Counted from the stretch's first letter, positions 35,314-45,008 are shown. The stretch: 59,316 bases of DNA from JAVBNU01 sp964617065 (GCA_964617065.1 CAZTVM010000002.1:1-59316); one strand, 5' to 3'. Notes: generated by a model not told the origin, from the sequence alone. Made by a program: numbers and translations.

Positions 35314-35739
35314 TTATTCGATATCATCTAAATTATTTTCATCATTATCATCGTCATCATTTTCAGCTTCTTCGAAGTCAATATCTTCTTTGATTTTATC
35401 AACAACCATTTTAGCCATTTCCTTAGCAATTCTTTTTTGGGTAATTTCAGGGCAACTTTCAAGCATAGTAATGGCAGTTTTAATAGTTGAGTCGATGTCA
35501 TACCAGCGACCGTGTTGACCGCCTTCTTCGGAACGACCATCTTCTACTGCAGTCAAAATATCATCAACAGCGAGATAATTGCTATCAGCAACGTTATGTT
35601 CAATAATAACTTTAATCAAATTCAGCGCAATTTTGATTTGCGTTTCATCATCAGATTCTTCTAAAATTTTCATCGATTTGGACAAAACAGGGTCTTTGTC
35701 GTACCAACGTCTAATATTGTTCGTATATTTGTCTTTCAT
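35314..35739 (-). CDS. RWYD-repeat protein of unknown function
   Basis: 141 residues containing an internal duplication: RRWYDKDPVLSKSMKILEES near 10 and GRWYDIDSTIKTAITMLESC near 82, each followed by a helix. The last 25 residues are very acidic (Asp/Glu/Asn). No named family; I have seen this motif in gut Melainabacteria proteins. AAGGAA precedes the ATG. It lies 45 bp before recJ and 17 bp after fixX, so a unit fixC-fixX-RWYD-recJ is plausible. Confidence 0.72.
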   Translation of the reverse strand: MKDKYTNNIRRWYDKDPVLSKSMKILEESDDETQIKIALNLIKVIIEHNVADSNYLAVDDILTAVEDGRSEEGGQHGRWYDIDSTIKTAITMLESCPEITQKRIAKEMAKMVVDKIKEDIDFEEAENDDDDNDENNLDDIE

Positions 35740-35755
35740 AACTATTTCCTTTTAA

Positions 35756-36055
35756 TTAGCCGTATTTAAAAGTTACACCACAACCACTTTTGGGATATTC
35801 CCAACTGATAGCTTGTTTTTCGCAGGCAATGCGACAAGCGCCGCATTCTAGACAATTTTCAAAATTTACGAGAAGCTCTTTATCTTCATCGCTCCATTCG
35901 TAAACATGAGCAGGACAAATATATAAACAGCATTTTTCTTTACAATCTCTGCACTTGCTCGTGTCAGCAATTAAATGTGTTTCAGTGCCGTTTTTGTATT
36001 TTACTGAAAAAAGTTTATCATCTATACTTTGAGTATTTTTTTGTTCTTCTGTCAT
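35756..36055 (-). CDS. fixX: Ferredoxin-like protein FixX
   Basis: 99 residues with cysteine clusters CRDCKEKCC...CP and CLECGACRIACEKQAI, the layout of FixX/ETF-QO iron-sulfur subunits. It passes electrons between electron-transfer flavoprotein, FixC and quinone. Its ATG overlaps the fixC stop (TAATG), showing translational coupling. Confidence 0.9.
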   Translation of the reverse strand: MTEEQKNTQSIDDKLFSVKYKNGTETHLIADTSKCRDCKEKCCLYICPAHVYEWSDEDKELLVNFENCLECGACRIACEKQAISWEYPKSGCGVTFKYG

Positions 36056-37371
36056 TATTTTAAAACTCCCATTCCAAGTTTTACAAATTCAACAAAATCT
36101 TTAAAAAGTTCGCAAATACAGCGTTCTTTAAAAATACTTTGTATGTATTTTAAAAATTTATGTTTTTTTGGTACACTGTCCACTGTTGTGAAAATGTCAA
36201 AAAATTCATTAATTTTGTCAATCCAATATCCGAGATAAGAATTTTTACGAGTATGCACTATGCTCATTACGTCTCTGTAGCTTTTCAAATCTTTAACGAT
36301 AAAACTGTTTTTTAATTTTTTGCGATAAAGAGAAAGCATATTTTTCGAGAAGTCATTTTTATCAATAGCTTGTACTGCGACTTCTCCTGCTAATTTGCCG
36401 CTAACCATAGCAAGATTGGTGCCTTCCCAGTGGACATTGTTTACTAACATAGCAGCATCGCCTGTTACCATAACACCATCAGCATATAATTTAGGCATTG
36501 CTTTATAACCGCCCTCAGGTATTAAATGGGCGCTGTATTCTAACAATTCACCATCTTTTATGAGAGGAGCTATTGCAGGGTGTGCTTTTAATTCATCTAA
36601 TAGCTCGTAAGGTTTTATTTTCTTTTCTTTGAGTTCATCGAGAGCGACTCCTAAGCCGATTACGACGGAATCTTTATTTGTATACATATAGCCCAATCCG
36701 AGCATAGATTGCATTGCGCCACCTACAATCTCATATATACAACCTGTGTTTTCATCGAGATTAAATCTATTTTCAAGAACTTCTCGTTTTAGCTTAATGA
36801 CTTCTTTCACACCGAGAGCGACATTTTTAGGTTTAATTTGTTTTCTCAAACCTATTTGTTTCGCAAGTAAAGAATTTACACCATCAGCGAGAACGACGAT
36901 ATTAGCGAAATATTCTTCATAGTCTGTTTTTATGCCGACAACTTGATTTTCTTTTACAATTAATTCTCTCACAACTGTTTGCGTAGCGATGTATACACCG
37001 GCGTCTTCTGCTTGTTTAGCACACCATCTGTCCCATTTTGCACGAATAACTGTAAAACTGTTGTAGTCACTTTCTTCTGCATGCTTTTTCGATTTATGAG
37101 CGATGATAGTTGCATCGTCTTTACTTAACAGCGCATAGCGGTGTTCGTTGTTACAGCGTTCTATTGGAGCTGATTTCCAAAACTCAGGGAAAATCTCTGC
37201 AGTAGGCTGTGCATAAATAGCGCCACCGAAAACATTTTTACTTCCCACATAGTCACCACGTTCAATCAAAAGAACATTCTTGCCTGCTTTCGCAATTGTC
37301 ATTGCACAAGCAACACCTGCAGGTCCTGCACCTACTACTATTACATCCATCTTATTTTTTGTATTAGTCAT
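36055..37371 (-). CDS. fixC: FixC, electron-transfer flavoprotein:quinone oxidoreductase subunit
   Basis: 438 residues: N-terminal FAD-binding VVGAGPAGVACAMTIAKAG, GDYVGSKNVFGGAIY, DGVNSLLAKQIGLR, and VTGDAAMLVNNVHWEGTNLA, typical of FixC/ETF-QO. It works with FixX at the cytoplasmic membrane; with FixAB it can take part in flavin bifurcation. fixA and fixB are not adjacent. GGGGT serves as ribosome site. Confidence 0.9.
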   Translation of the reverse strand: MTNTKNKMDVIVVGAGPAGVACAMTIAKAGKNVLLIERGDYVGSKNVFGGAIYAQPTAEIFPEFWKSAPIERCNNEHRYALLSKDDATIIAHKSKKHAEESDYNSFTVIRAKWDRWCAKQAEDAGVYIATQTVVRELIVKENQVVGIKTDYEEYFANIVVLADGVNSLLAKQIGLRKQIKPKNVALGVKEVIKLKREVLENRFNLDENTGCIYEIVGGAMQSMLGLGYMYTNKDSVVIGLGVALDELKEKKIKPYELLDELKAHPAIAPLIKDGELLEYSAHLIPEGGYKAMPKLYADGVMVTGDAAMLVNNVHWEGTNLAMVSGKLAGEVAVQAIDKNDFSKNMLSLYRKKLKNSFIVKDLKSYRDVMSIVHTRKNSYLGYWIDKINEFFDIFTTVDSVPKKHKFLKYIQSIFKERCICELFKDFVEFVKLGMGVLK

Positions 37372-37570
37372 TTTTACCCCGATTGATTTATGTATCGTTA
37401 TAATTATATATCGAAATGTTATTATTTAGCAATTTGTAAAATTTACCTTCTCTGTAATTTTATTTTTTCAAAATTACAATTCTTTTATACGCAAAATAGA
37501 TGATAACATCAATCATACCATGTAGTACACTTTAAAAAGCCATTAATAGAGTTAGCGGTAGAGGTAGGTT

Positions 37571-38014
37571 TTGAAAAAATATAAATTTCGGTTGCAAACT
37601 GTTTTAGACTTAAAGGTGAAAAAACTTGAAGAAAAAATGCTTGAGTTGTCTAAAATTTTAACTGTGTTAAACGCTGAAAAAGATAAATTGCAAAAACTTA
37701 TCGATATAAAAAGCTCTACTACCGGTACTCTGACAAATATGTATGCTCAGGACAACATTCTTGATATATCTGAAATTCAACTATACAAAAACTATATTGT
37801 GAAAATTACTATGAACATATCAAGACAAAACGGTGTTATTGAAAATGTGAATAAATTAATCAAAGCAAAGCAACTGGAAGTAAGCCAAGCTTTAAAAGAA
37901 AAAAAAATTTTTGAAAAACTTAAAGAAAATGAGCAAAACAAATACTACAAAGAAATCCAAGTACAAGAAAACAGAGAGTTAGACGACATTGCAATTAGCA
38001 GATATGCTAGATAA
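37571..38014 (+). CDS. fliJ: Flagellar export chaperone FliJ
   Basis: 147 residues of continuous coiled coil starting MKKYKFRLQTVLDLKVKKLEEKM in the manner of FliJ (F-x-LQ-x-VLD). FliJ docks export substrates and the ATPase FliI of the flagellar type III system. The start is TTG with GAGGTAGG upstream. First gene of a run fliJ-fliK-flgD-flgE; fliI is not in the window. Confidence 0.82.
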   Translation: MKKYKFRLQTVLDLKVKKLEEKMLELSKILTVLNAEKDKLQKLIDIKSSTTGTLTNMYAQDNILDISEIQLYKNYIVKITMNISRQNGVIENVNKLIKAKQLEVSQALKEKKIFEKLKENEQNKYYKEIQVQENRELDDIAISRYAR

Positions 38015-38027
38015 AAAGAGGTTTTAG

Positions 38028-40364
38028 GTGACACAAGAATATTCAAATTTATTAATTATGCAAACGAATGCACCCACTGAGTGTTTGAGTATTGACACAT
38101 CAAAAACTATGAGTACAACACAAGATACAACACAATTTTTAGGTATTCTTGAAGAACTTAATGATAAATTGCTAAGCAAAGAAATTCAGTTACAGTCGCC
38201 GCTTCCCGCAACTTCTTGCATTGTAGCTTCAAAAAATAATACTGAAAATATTGAAAAAGTCGAACTTAATGACGATTCAACTGAAATACAGCAACCGGAT
38301 ACGATGAATACTGATTGTTTAATCGTTAGCGAAGAAACTCAGGAGCCGCTCGTTTTTAATCCTGAAATTCTTAAAAAAGAAGTAGATGAAGATTACGTCC
38401 CCATTTCAGATTTTATAAAATTTCTCGCACTTGAAACATCTCAATCAATCTCACTCCCGACAAATAATGCTCTCGATAAAAATCTCGTGCCTGAGCTTCT
38501 GGAGGAAACAGCATCGGAAAATTCTGCAAATGATAAACAACAAATAGACCAACCAATCGTGCCCATAATATCAAAATTCATGGATTTGACTCAAAATACT
38601 TTACCGACATTGAATGTTGAAAATACCGATTTTCCAAATTCTACCGAAACAACTGAACCAGATAGCGATGTAAACAGCAATTTAGCTGAACTTAAAGTTG
38701 ATGTTACAAATGAAATTTCAGAAACAGAAACAAAAGCAATTAAAACGGATTCAATGATTGAAAAAAATGTTGAAAATTTAAAATTAAACTCTGATGAAAA
38801 TATTTGCGATACAGATACTATTTTATCAAACGCAAACAACGAAATTTCTGTTAACATCAACAAAAATGAAACTGAATTATTGGAAAATCAAGCGCAAGAG
38901 CCTATCAAAGAAAACGAGACTACTGAAAATGTAAAAAATGTTGCAGCTAAAATTAATTCAACAAAAGAAGATGCTATTCTCGACGTAAATAATCAAGAAT
39001 TACCAAAAATTCAAGACAATAATGAAATAATCGTTGACGGCACGAAATCAGAAATCGATGTCAATATAGAAAGTGAAAAAACAACATACAAAACTACAGT
39101 TGCAAATGAAAATTCTGCAATAATGACGAAAAGATTGCAATCTAATAAAAATCAATTAAATTTTTTATCTCAACCACAACTAAAAAATGACGAACAAGCT
39201 ACAATTGAACAAGAAAATTTAATAGTTGAAAATACAACTACAACAACTCAAAATAATGAAAAAACAGAAATTGTTGATACGAAAACTAATTTTAATGAAA
39301 TAAAAAATAATAACTCCAGCACAAAGATTGAATTAGAAAACGCTACATCTGAAAATATTGAAATTGAACAAAATATAGATAATCAAAATGAAAATAATTT
39401 GCAAAGTGCAAATACAATTTCATCAAAAGAAATAGAAAACGATGCCAATATTGAAGAACCTATTATTTATGCAGACAAAAATAATGAAATTACTCAAAAT
39501 GACAAAAAATCAATTGATTTAACAGAAATAAATGATGAAACGAATGATGATATTGTAATTACAAAAACGACTACTACTTCTTCTCAAAATGACAAAGAAC
39601 AAAACAACACGAAAAGCGGGCAGAATTTTGCAGAAGAAATTGACACAACAGAACTAAACAAAAAGTCAAAGGATAAATTTGAAATAAAAGCTGACAACAA
39701 CGAAGAAAACGCAACTGTAACGACAGAAAATAAAACACAAAATACTAAATCTAACAATGAAATAAAGCTTACTGTTAATAATATTTCAGAAAAAAGTATG
39801 TTTATGGAGTCGGATAAGTCAATTATTTTTAATAAAATTTTAGATAATACTACATCTCAATTGAAACCGCAGGTAAAAGCAGATGTCATGAATCAAATAA
39901 GTGCAAATTTGACACAATTATCTACTGAAAACACTAAAATTAATATGGTTTTACGTCCTGAAAGTATAGGTAAATTGTCAGTTGAACTCCAAACAGGTAA
40001 AGATGGTTTAATCGCTAAATTTATAGCAGAAACACCACAAGTAAAAGATATTTTAGACAAAAGCATGGACACATTAAAAAACACTTTAACAGCTCAAGGT
40101 GTGAGTGTAAACAATATAGTAGTTAAAGTCGAAAGTTCAGGAACTCAAATGAATAACGGAATGACGTATTTTGAGCAGGAAAATTTTGACAAAAATATGT
40201 TTGCAAATTCACAAAAACAAAATCAATCAGAACATAAAACCGAAAATCAAGAAAGTTACAATTCAAACGACTCTGATGTAACTCTTGAAAATGGTACAGA
40301 AGAAACAGACATTCAGGAAAAAACTGAAACACAAAGACTTGGACAAATAGATTACAGAATATAG
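38028..40364 (+). CDS. fliK: Flagellar hook-length control protein FliK
   Basis: 778 residues. The first about 600 are a low-complexity, Asn/Glu/Thr/Ile-rich, probably disordered ruler; the C-terminal Flg_hook domain (about 620-710) has NMVLRPESIGKLSVELQ and LKNTLTAQGVSVNNIVVKVE. It measures the hook and switches export from hook to filament. The size is about twice that of enteric FliK, all in the linker. The start is GTG with GAGG upstream. It lies 13 bp after fliJ and 13 bp before flgD. Confidence 0.88.
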   Translation: MTQEYSNLLIMQTNAPTECLSIDTSKTMSTTQDTTQFLGILEELNDKLLSKEIQLQSPLPATSCIVASKNNTENIEKVELNDDSTEIQQPDTMNTDCLIVSEETQEPLVFNPEILKKEVDEDYVPISDFIKFLALETSQSISLPTNNALDKNLVPELLEETASENSANDKQQIDQPIVPIISKFMDLTQNTLPTLNVENTDFPNSTETTEPDSDVNSNLAELKVDVTNEISETETKAIKTDSMIEKNVENLKLNSDENICDTDTILSNANNEISVNINKNETELLENQAQEPIKENETTENVKNVAAKINSTKEDAILDVNNQELPKIQDNNEIIVDGTKSEIDVNIESEKTTYKTTVANENSAIMTKRLQSNKNQLNFLSQPQLKNDEQATIEQENLIVENTTTTTQNNEKTEIVDTKTNFNEIKNNNSSTKIELENATSENIEIEQNIDNQNENNLQSANTISSKEIENDANIEEPIIYADKNNEITQNDKKSIDLTEINDETNDDIVITKTTTTSSQNDKEQNNTKSGQNFAEEIDTTELNKKSKDKFEIKADNNEENATVTTENKTQNTKSNNEIKLTVNNISEKSMFMESDKSIIFNKILDNTTSQLKPQVKADVMNQISANLTQLSTENTKINMVLRPESIGKLSVELQTGKDGLIAKFIAETPQVKDILDKSMDTLKNTLTAQGVSVNNIVVKVESSGTQMNNGMTYFEQENFDKNMFANSQKQNQSEHKTENQESYNSNDSDVTLENGTEETDIQEKTETQRLGQIDYRI

Positions 40365-40377
40365 GAGGAGAAGTGAG

Positions 40378-40848
40378 ATGGCATCAGCAGTACAAAATGC
40401 AGTAAATGCAATGGAGTCATACACAAATCAAATGAAAGCGAAAGAAGACAAAGTTTTAGGTGCAAATCAAGAACTAGGTCAAGACGCCTTTTTAGAGTTG
40501 ATGATGCAACAGCTTAAATATCAAGACCCGATGGACCCAATGGATAACTCAGAATTTTTGACTCAACAAGCTCAATTTACACAAGTTAGTGCATTAGAAG
40601 AAATTAAAACGAGTTTATCTACATTCAACCAATACGCACAAGCATCAGGTTTAGTTGGACAAGACGTAGTTTTAAAAGACCCAAATAATGAAACTAATTT
40701 CTTTTATGGAAAAGTTGACGCAGTTAATTTTGGTGGCACAAGTACATCCGTTTACGTAAACGGTAAGGAATATCCGTTATCAAGTGTTGTTCAACTATAT
40801 GCTAACAATGTTTTAACTTCTGCAGCGAATACAGCAACAGCAGAATAA
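40378..40848 (+). CDS. flgD: Flagellar hook assembly scaffold FlgD
   Basis: 156 residues. The conserved export/cap core LGQDAFLELMMQQLKYQDPMDPMDNSEFL spans about 30-60, written here in parts: QDAFLELMMQQLKYQDP then MDPMDNSEFL. The C-terminal part has VGQDVVLKD and a short Ig-like region; it lacks the longer Fn3/tudor domains of enteric FlgD. It caps the growing hook. AGGAGGAG precedes the ATG. Confidence 0.92.
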   Translation: MASAVQNAVNAMESYTNQMKAKEDKVLGANQELGQDAFLELMMQQLKYQDPMDPMDNSEFLTQQAQFTQVSALEEIKTSLSTFNQYAQASGLVGQDVVLKDPNNETNFFYGKVDAVNFGGTSTSVYVNGKEYPLSSVVQLYANNVLTSAANTATAE

Positions 40849-40904
40849 ATATCACAATTATTAACAAAAATATTAAAAACTAGAATATAATATGGGAGGA
40901 ACAA

Positions 40905-42323
40905 ATGTCACAAGCATTCTTTACAGCAATGAGCGGAATAAAAACCGCACAAACACAGTTGAGCGTAGTATCTAACAATATTGCGAATATGAATACAACT
41001 GCGTTCAAATCCTCGTCAGTAAATTTTTCTGACGTATTTTACAGCACACTATCCTACGGCTCAGGAAGCAATCCAAGCAGTAATCTCGGTGGTACAAATC
41101 CGCAACAAGTCGGTGTCGGTGTACAATTAGGCGCAGTTGCCACAAACTACACTAATGGTTCATGGCAATCAACAGGACTGTCCTCAGACTTGTGTATTCA
41201 GGGTAACGGTTTTTTCACAGTAATGAATAGTAACGGTGGAACATGTTTCACTCGTGACGGCAGTTTTTCACTTGACAGCGCAGGCTACTTAGTAACGGCC
41301 TCGGGAAACAAAGTTCTCGGTGCTGAGAATTCCTTCGGCTTGTCTTCAAGTGCTATTCCTATAAAAATTCCAACAAGTATTACGACTAAAACAATTGCAA
41401 ATGAAACAGATTTAGCAACGAAAAAGATTAGTGATTTAAACGGTACAGAATTCACAACGGGTACTTTTTACGCAGATATAAGTTATGTTGACGCAGGTGG
41501 TTTGACACAAACAATAAGCGATATTCTTATAGACACTTCTTCAGCTGTCACAATGGGCGATGTAAGTTCACAAATCCAAACAGCACTCAGAGCAGCTACC
41601 GGAACAGATTTTAATCCTAATGATATTTCTGTTACATGCGACAACAGCACAGGCGGTGTTTTGAATGTAACATCAATTAATAATACAAAAATAACCTTTA
41701 AATCTTCAAATAGTTCAAATGTCGCAGGTACAAGTGACTTTTTAGTTGCAACGGAACTTGCAGAGTCAAGTTCAGCAGGTGGTGTCACAACTTATGATAC
41801 AAAAACTTTGGATTACAAACAAATTATCGACTTTGCTACTTCTGCAACATCTTCTTCAAAATATGGCAGTATGAGCATAGCCACTGATGGTTCAATCATT
41901 GCGGAATATTCAAATGGTGACAAATTAAGTGTGTCAATTGACGAAACGACAGGTAAAAGTCAATTTAAGTATACAACATCTGATTATATCGTAATCACAG
42001 GAGATGATGTCGTGGCAAATCCTATGCTTATTACTCCGGCGAATTTGCAAATACAAATGGCTGATTTCGTGAACACCAATGGTTTGCTGGCATGCGGAAG
42101 TAATATGTATGAAATGGGAGAAAATTGCGGTCAAGCTTATTTCGGTATACCTTCTACAAATTCTTTCGGTGGGTTAGCTTCAGGTGGCTTAGAATCATCA
42201 AATGTCGACTTATCCAGAGAATTTTCAAATATGATTATTGCCCAGCGAGCAATTCAAGCAAACAGCCGTGTGTTTAGTACTGCCAGCAGTGTAATGGAAA
42301 CTCTCTCATATTTAGGTCAGTAG
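40905..42323 (+). CDS. flgE: Flagellar hook protein FlgE
   Basis: 472 residues. N-terminal rod/hook motif MSQAFFTAMSGIKTAQTQLS...VSNNIANMNTTAFK, the FlaE region in the middle, and C-terminal LESSNVDLSREFSNMIIAQRAIQANSR typical of hook and rod proteins. It polymerises into the universal joint. GGGAGG is the ribosome site. It ends the run and is followed by a strong terminator. Confidence 0.95.
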   Translation: MSQAFFTAMSGIKTAQTQLSVVSNNIANMNTTAFKSSSVNFSDVFYSTLSYGSGSNPSSNLGGTNPQQVGVGVQLGAVATNYTNGSWQSTGLSSDLCIQGNGFFTVMNSNGGTCFTRDGSFSLDSAGYLVTASGNKVLGAENSFGLSSSAIPIKIPTSITTKTIANETDLATKKISDLNGTEFTTGTFYADISYVDAGGLTQTISDILIDTSSAVTMGDVSSQIQTALRAATGTDFNPNDISVTCDNSTGGVLNVTSINNTKITFKSSNSSNVAGTSDFLVATELAESSSAGGVTTYDTKTLDYKQIIDFATSATSSSKYGSMSIATDGSIIAEYSNGDKLSVSIDETTGKSQFKYTTSDYIVITGDDVVANPMLITPANLQIQMADFVNTNGLLACGSNMYEMGENCGQAYFGIPSTNSFGGLASGGLESSNVDLSREFSNMIIAQRAIQANSRVFSTASSVMETLSYLGQ

Positions 42324-42356
42324 TATAAAATATTTTAGTTTTTAATGTTAATATTT

Positions 42357-42384
42357 ACAGCCTGCCAAAGGTAGGCTGTTTTTA
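42357..42384 (+). terminator. Terminator of the fliJ-flgE run
   Basis: Ten-bp stem ACAGCCTGCC / GGTAGGCTGT (one G-T) with AAA loop, then five T. Confidence 0.88.
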
Positions 42385-42429
42385 TATTTTATTTCAAATT
42401 ATAAAAAATTTATGATATAATAAAGTGGT

Positions 42430-43299
42430 ATGAGAAAAATATTACGCACATTATTGTTTTTAACTCTAGGTGGGGTATTTGCTGCCACAGCGATAGAGGT
42501 TTTTTTAGTTCCTAACGCCATTATCGATGGTGGAATACTCGGTATTTCAATAATGAGCGCTTATGTCGTAAACCAACATTTTCATACGGCAGTAAGTTTA
42601 GGTTTATTTACTTTTTTTATGAATATTCCATTTATTTTCTTTGCGTTAAAAAAATTCGGTACTTTTTTTGTACTTTCAACTTTTTATGCCATCGGAATAA
42701 TGTCATTAACTATATTTTTGATAGAACATCAAAATAAATTTTCACAAGCAACAAATGAGCCGATGTTGGCATGCCTATTCGGTGGGTTGATATTGGGTCT
42801 CGGAGTTGGTTTGGTTTTGAGAAATAATGGCTGTCTGGACGGCACAGAAATAATGGGTATTGCTTTAACTAAAAAAACAGGCTATTCTGTGGGCGAACTT
42901 ATAATGTTTATCAATGTTTTTATATTTATAATCGCAGGCTTTGTCTATGGACCGGACAACGCCATGTACTCACTTTTAACTTATTTTATTGCGTACCGAG
43001 TTATCGATATCGTGCTCGAGGGGTTAAATGAGTCAAAATCAATTTGGATTATATCTGATTTTTCAAGAGAAATAGGACAACACATTATTGAACAAACAGG
43101 GACTTCTGTCACATATTTGACTGCGCAAGGCGGTTATAGCGGCATGACGAAAGAAATAGTTTATTGCGTGACCTCAAGAATAGGCTTAATCAAATTAAAA
43201 GAAATCGTGAAATCTGTAGACCCAGCTGCATTTTTATCAATAGTCAATGTTAGTGAAGTCGAAGGCTCTCGCATAAAAAAAACAAAAAAATTTCATTAA
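42430..43299 (+). CDS. YitT family membrane protein
   Basis: 289 residues: five to six transmembrane helices (YitT_membrane/DUF161) in the first 190, with VFLVPNAIIDGGILGIS and the GLVLRNNGCLDGTEI loop, followed by a C-terminal DUF2179 domain (LTAQGGYSGMTKEIVYCVTSR). Function of the family is unsettled. It has no clear ribosome site; a TATAATAAA lies just upstream. Confidence 0.88.
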   Translation: MRKILRTLLFLTLGGVFAATAIEVFLVPNAIIDGGILGISIMSAYVVNQHFHTAVSLGLFTFFMNIPFIFFALKKFGTFFVLSTFYAIGIMSLTIFLIEHQNKFSQATNEPMLACLFGGLILGLGVGLVLRNNGCLDGTEIMGIALTKKTGYSVGELIMFINVFIFIIAGFVYGPDNAMYSLLTYFIAYRVIDIVLEGLNESKSIWIISDFSREIGQHIIEQTGTSVTYLTAQGGYSGMTKEIVYCVTSRIGLIKLKEIVKSVDPAAFLSIVNVSEVEGSRIKKTKKFH

Positions 43300-43326
43300 A
43301 AAAACCGCCATTTCATAGAATAGCGG
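43298..43326 (-). terminator. Terminator of the glycine-zipper protein gene
   Basis: Reading minus: stem CCGCTATT / AATGGCGG (one G-T), then seven T; 54 bp past the stop at 43380. Confidence 0.7.
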
Positions 43327-43379
43327 CATACACATTATACACACGGTTTACGAGGAATTATTAAATTTAAAATTTTTGT

Positions 43380-44552
43380 TTAAGCAAAAGGATTGTTACC
43401 TCCTGTTACTCTTGAGCCAAAACTTATTGCTGCATTCGTAGAACTGCCACCTTTGCCGTTATTGACTTCTTCTTGTGCTTTTTTGAGATTGGCTTCTGCT
43501 AAAGCACGCATTTGCTCAGGATTTTGCATAACTAAAGATGCTTTTTGATGTTCTTCTTCTTCCCGCTGCTTCGTCATTTCAGATTTACCTGTTAGAGCTC
43601 TTGCTAAACCGACAGCAGGAACTGACGCAAACATACCACCAGCCAGGCCGCCGATAAATCCGCCTATAGCTGCACCGAGTGGTCCTCCGACCGCCATACC
43701 TATAGCTGCGCCTATAGGAGCACCAACAGCTTCACCAACAACAAATCCTGTCACGCTTGCTGCTGTTTTGACTAAGGACTTACCTATTTGTTTTATGCCT
43801 GCTGCAAAGCCACGTTTTTTAAATGTTGGAATAATTTCGGTGAATGTTTCTATTGCGCCTTCGATTGCGACAATGAAAGGACCACCACCTTTGTAAAACA
43901 TTTTTCCTGCTGTTGTATTTCCAAAAGTTTTCATCACAGATGTTTCACCGAGTTTTTTAAATGGTTTTTTTACAAACTCCCAAGACTGGCCCAACCAAGT
44001 GGTTGCGGGTTTTGATACAGTCCAACGTTTTGCTTTACCTTCAAATAATTGAGCTTTTTTTGTAAATTCGGCAGCGACTTTTGTATCAGTAGCTGCTGCA
44101 GCTTGTGCATAATAATTCTTAGCCATATTCGCTGCGTTGTGCGCTCTCTCTCCGGCATTTGCATTTGCGAGAATTCCGTCAATAGTACCTTTTGAAAGTT
44201 TCGACATTCGGTCATAGTGGTATCGCATTATATCCCAGCCACGATTAGGACGTAATTCTTTACTATTTACATTGTTCCAACCATTTTTTATTGCGTCTTT
44301 AAAATGGCTAAACGGTTTTCCCCACCAATTTGTGCAAGTAAATACAATTCCATTAATTGCGCCCATGAACCCTAGACCTATTGGGATACCAATAGCCGCA
44401 TCTTTGTATGTCATGTCATGTGATGATGACATGGGTTCACCATTTGCGTATTTCATCGCTCTGGCGACCTCTCCACGGTTGACAGCATAGTTCATGCCGC
44501 CTTTAACCGCAGGGTACATGTATTGATTGTACTGACTATTCAAACTAACCAT
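43380..44552 (-). CDS. Large glycine-zipper membrane-active protein, function unknown
   Basis: 390 residues without signal peptide. A hydrophobic segment near 52-70 is followed by a basic helical region, then a long glycine zipper (about 280-325: GEAVGAPIGAAIGMAVGG, PLGAAIGGFIGGLAGG) and a Gln/Glu-rich helical tail. Such zippers insert into or oligomerise in membranes. No family recognised; a secreted effector or envelope spacer are both possible. It has a good AGGAAG site and its own terminator. Confidence 0.65.
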   Translation of the reverse strand: MVSLNSQYNQYMYPAVKGGMNYAVNRGEVARAMKYANGEPMSSSHDMTYKDAAIGIPIGLGFMGAINGIVFTCTNWWGKPFSHFKDAIKNGWNNVNSKELRPNRGWDIMRYHYDRMSKLSKGTIDGILANANAGERAHNAANMAKNYYAQAAAATDTKVAAEFTKKAQLFEGKAKRWTVSKPATTWLGQSWEFVKKPFKKLGETSVMKTFGNTTAGKMFYKGGGPFIVAIEGAIETFTEIIPTFKKRGFAAGIKQIGKSLVKTAASVTGFVVGEAVGAPIGAAIGMAVGGPLGAAIGGFIGGLAGGMFASVPAVGLARALTGKSEMTKQREEEEHQKASLVMQNPEQMRALAEANLKKAQEEVNNGKGGSSTNAAISFGSRVTGGNNPFA

Positions 44553-44662
44553 TTCTTCCTGTAACCATTAATATATTGAATACAATGAAATTAACCTTCT
44601 ACAAATATAAAAACATTTCGCAGTTTAAAATTGCTTATTTCCGTCAAAATGTTACAAAACGC

Positions 44663-44691
44663 TTGAAATCAAATAATGCTCGTGCTACCCT
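44663..44691 (+). promoter_or_regulatory. Candidate rpsU promoter
   Basis: TTGAAA, 17 bases, TACCCT; the start codon is 45 bases downstream. The -35 is good and the -10 keeps T-A...T only. Confidence 0.42.
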
Positions 44692-44735
44692 GATTGTAGT
44701 TTAGTAAAAAAGTCCCAAAGGTGGTGAAAAATATA

Positions 44736-44909
44736 ATGCCAGAAGTTCGAGTAGGTGAAAATGAAAGTATCGAAAGTGCTTTAAAAAGATTTAAAAAGAA
44801 AATTCAAAAAGCAGGTATACTATCAGAAATTAAACGTCGTGAACGCTATGAAAAACCAAGCGTTAAGAAAAAACGCAAATCAGAAGTAGCTCGCAAGCGT
44901 CGTGTATAA
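44736..44909 (+). CDS. rpsU: 30S ribosomal protein bS21
   Basis: 57 residues from ATG at 44736, with AAAGGTGGT ten bases upstream; the GTG at 44721 overlaps that site and is rejected. PEVRVGENESIESALKRFK and the basic C-terminus KKKRKSEVARKRRV are typical of bS21, in a form close to that of cyanobacteria. It binds the 30S platform near the anti-Shine-Dalgarno region. Monocistronic, with its own terminator. Confidence 0.95.
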   Translation: MPEVRVGENESIESALKRFKKKIQKAGILSEIKRRERYEKPSVKKKRKSEVARKRRV

Positions 44910-44910
44910 A

Positions 44911-44954
44911 TAGAATTTAAAAAGCCGATTGAAAAATCGGCTTTTTAAATTCTA
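44911..44954. terminator. Bidirectional terminator between rpsU and nusA
   Basis: A perfect 20-bp inverted repeat with GAAA tetraloop; the core AAAAAGCCGATT / AATCGGCTTTTT gives A and T runs on both strands, serving the convergent rpsU and nusA genes. Confidence 0.93.
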
Positions 44955-45008
44955 TTTTAATTCTTATCGGCATAAACCTTACACTTTATTAAATTGAAAG
45001 ATTTAAAC

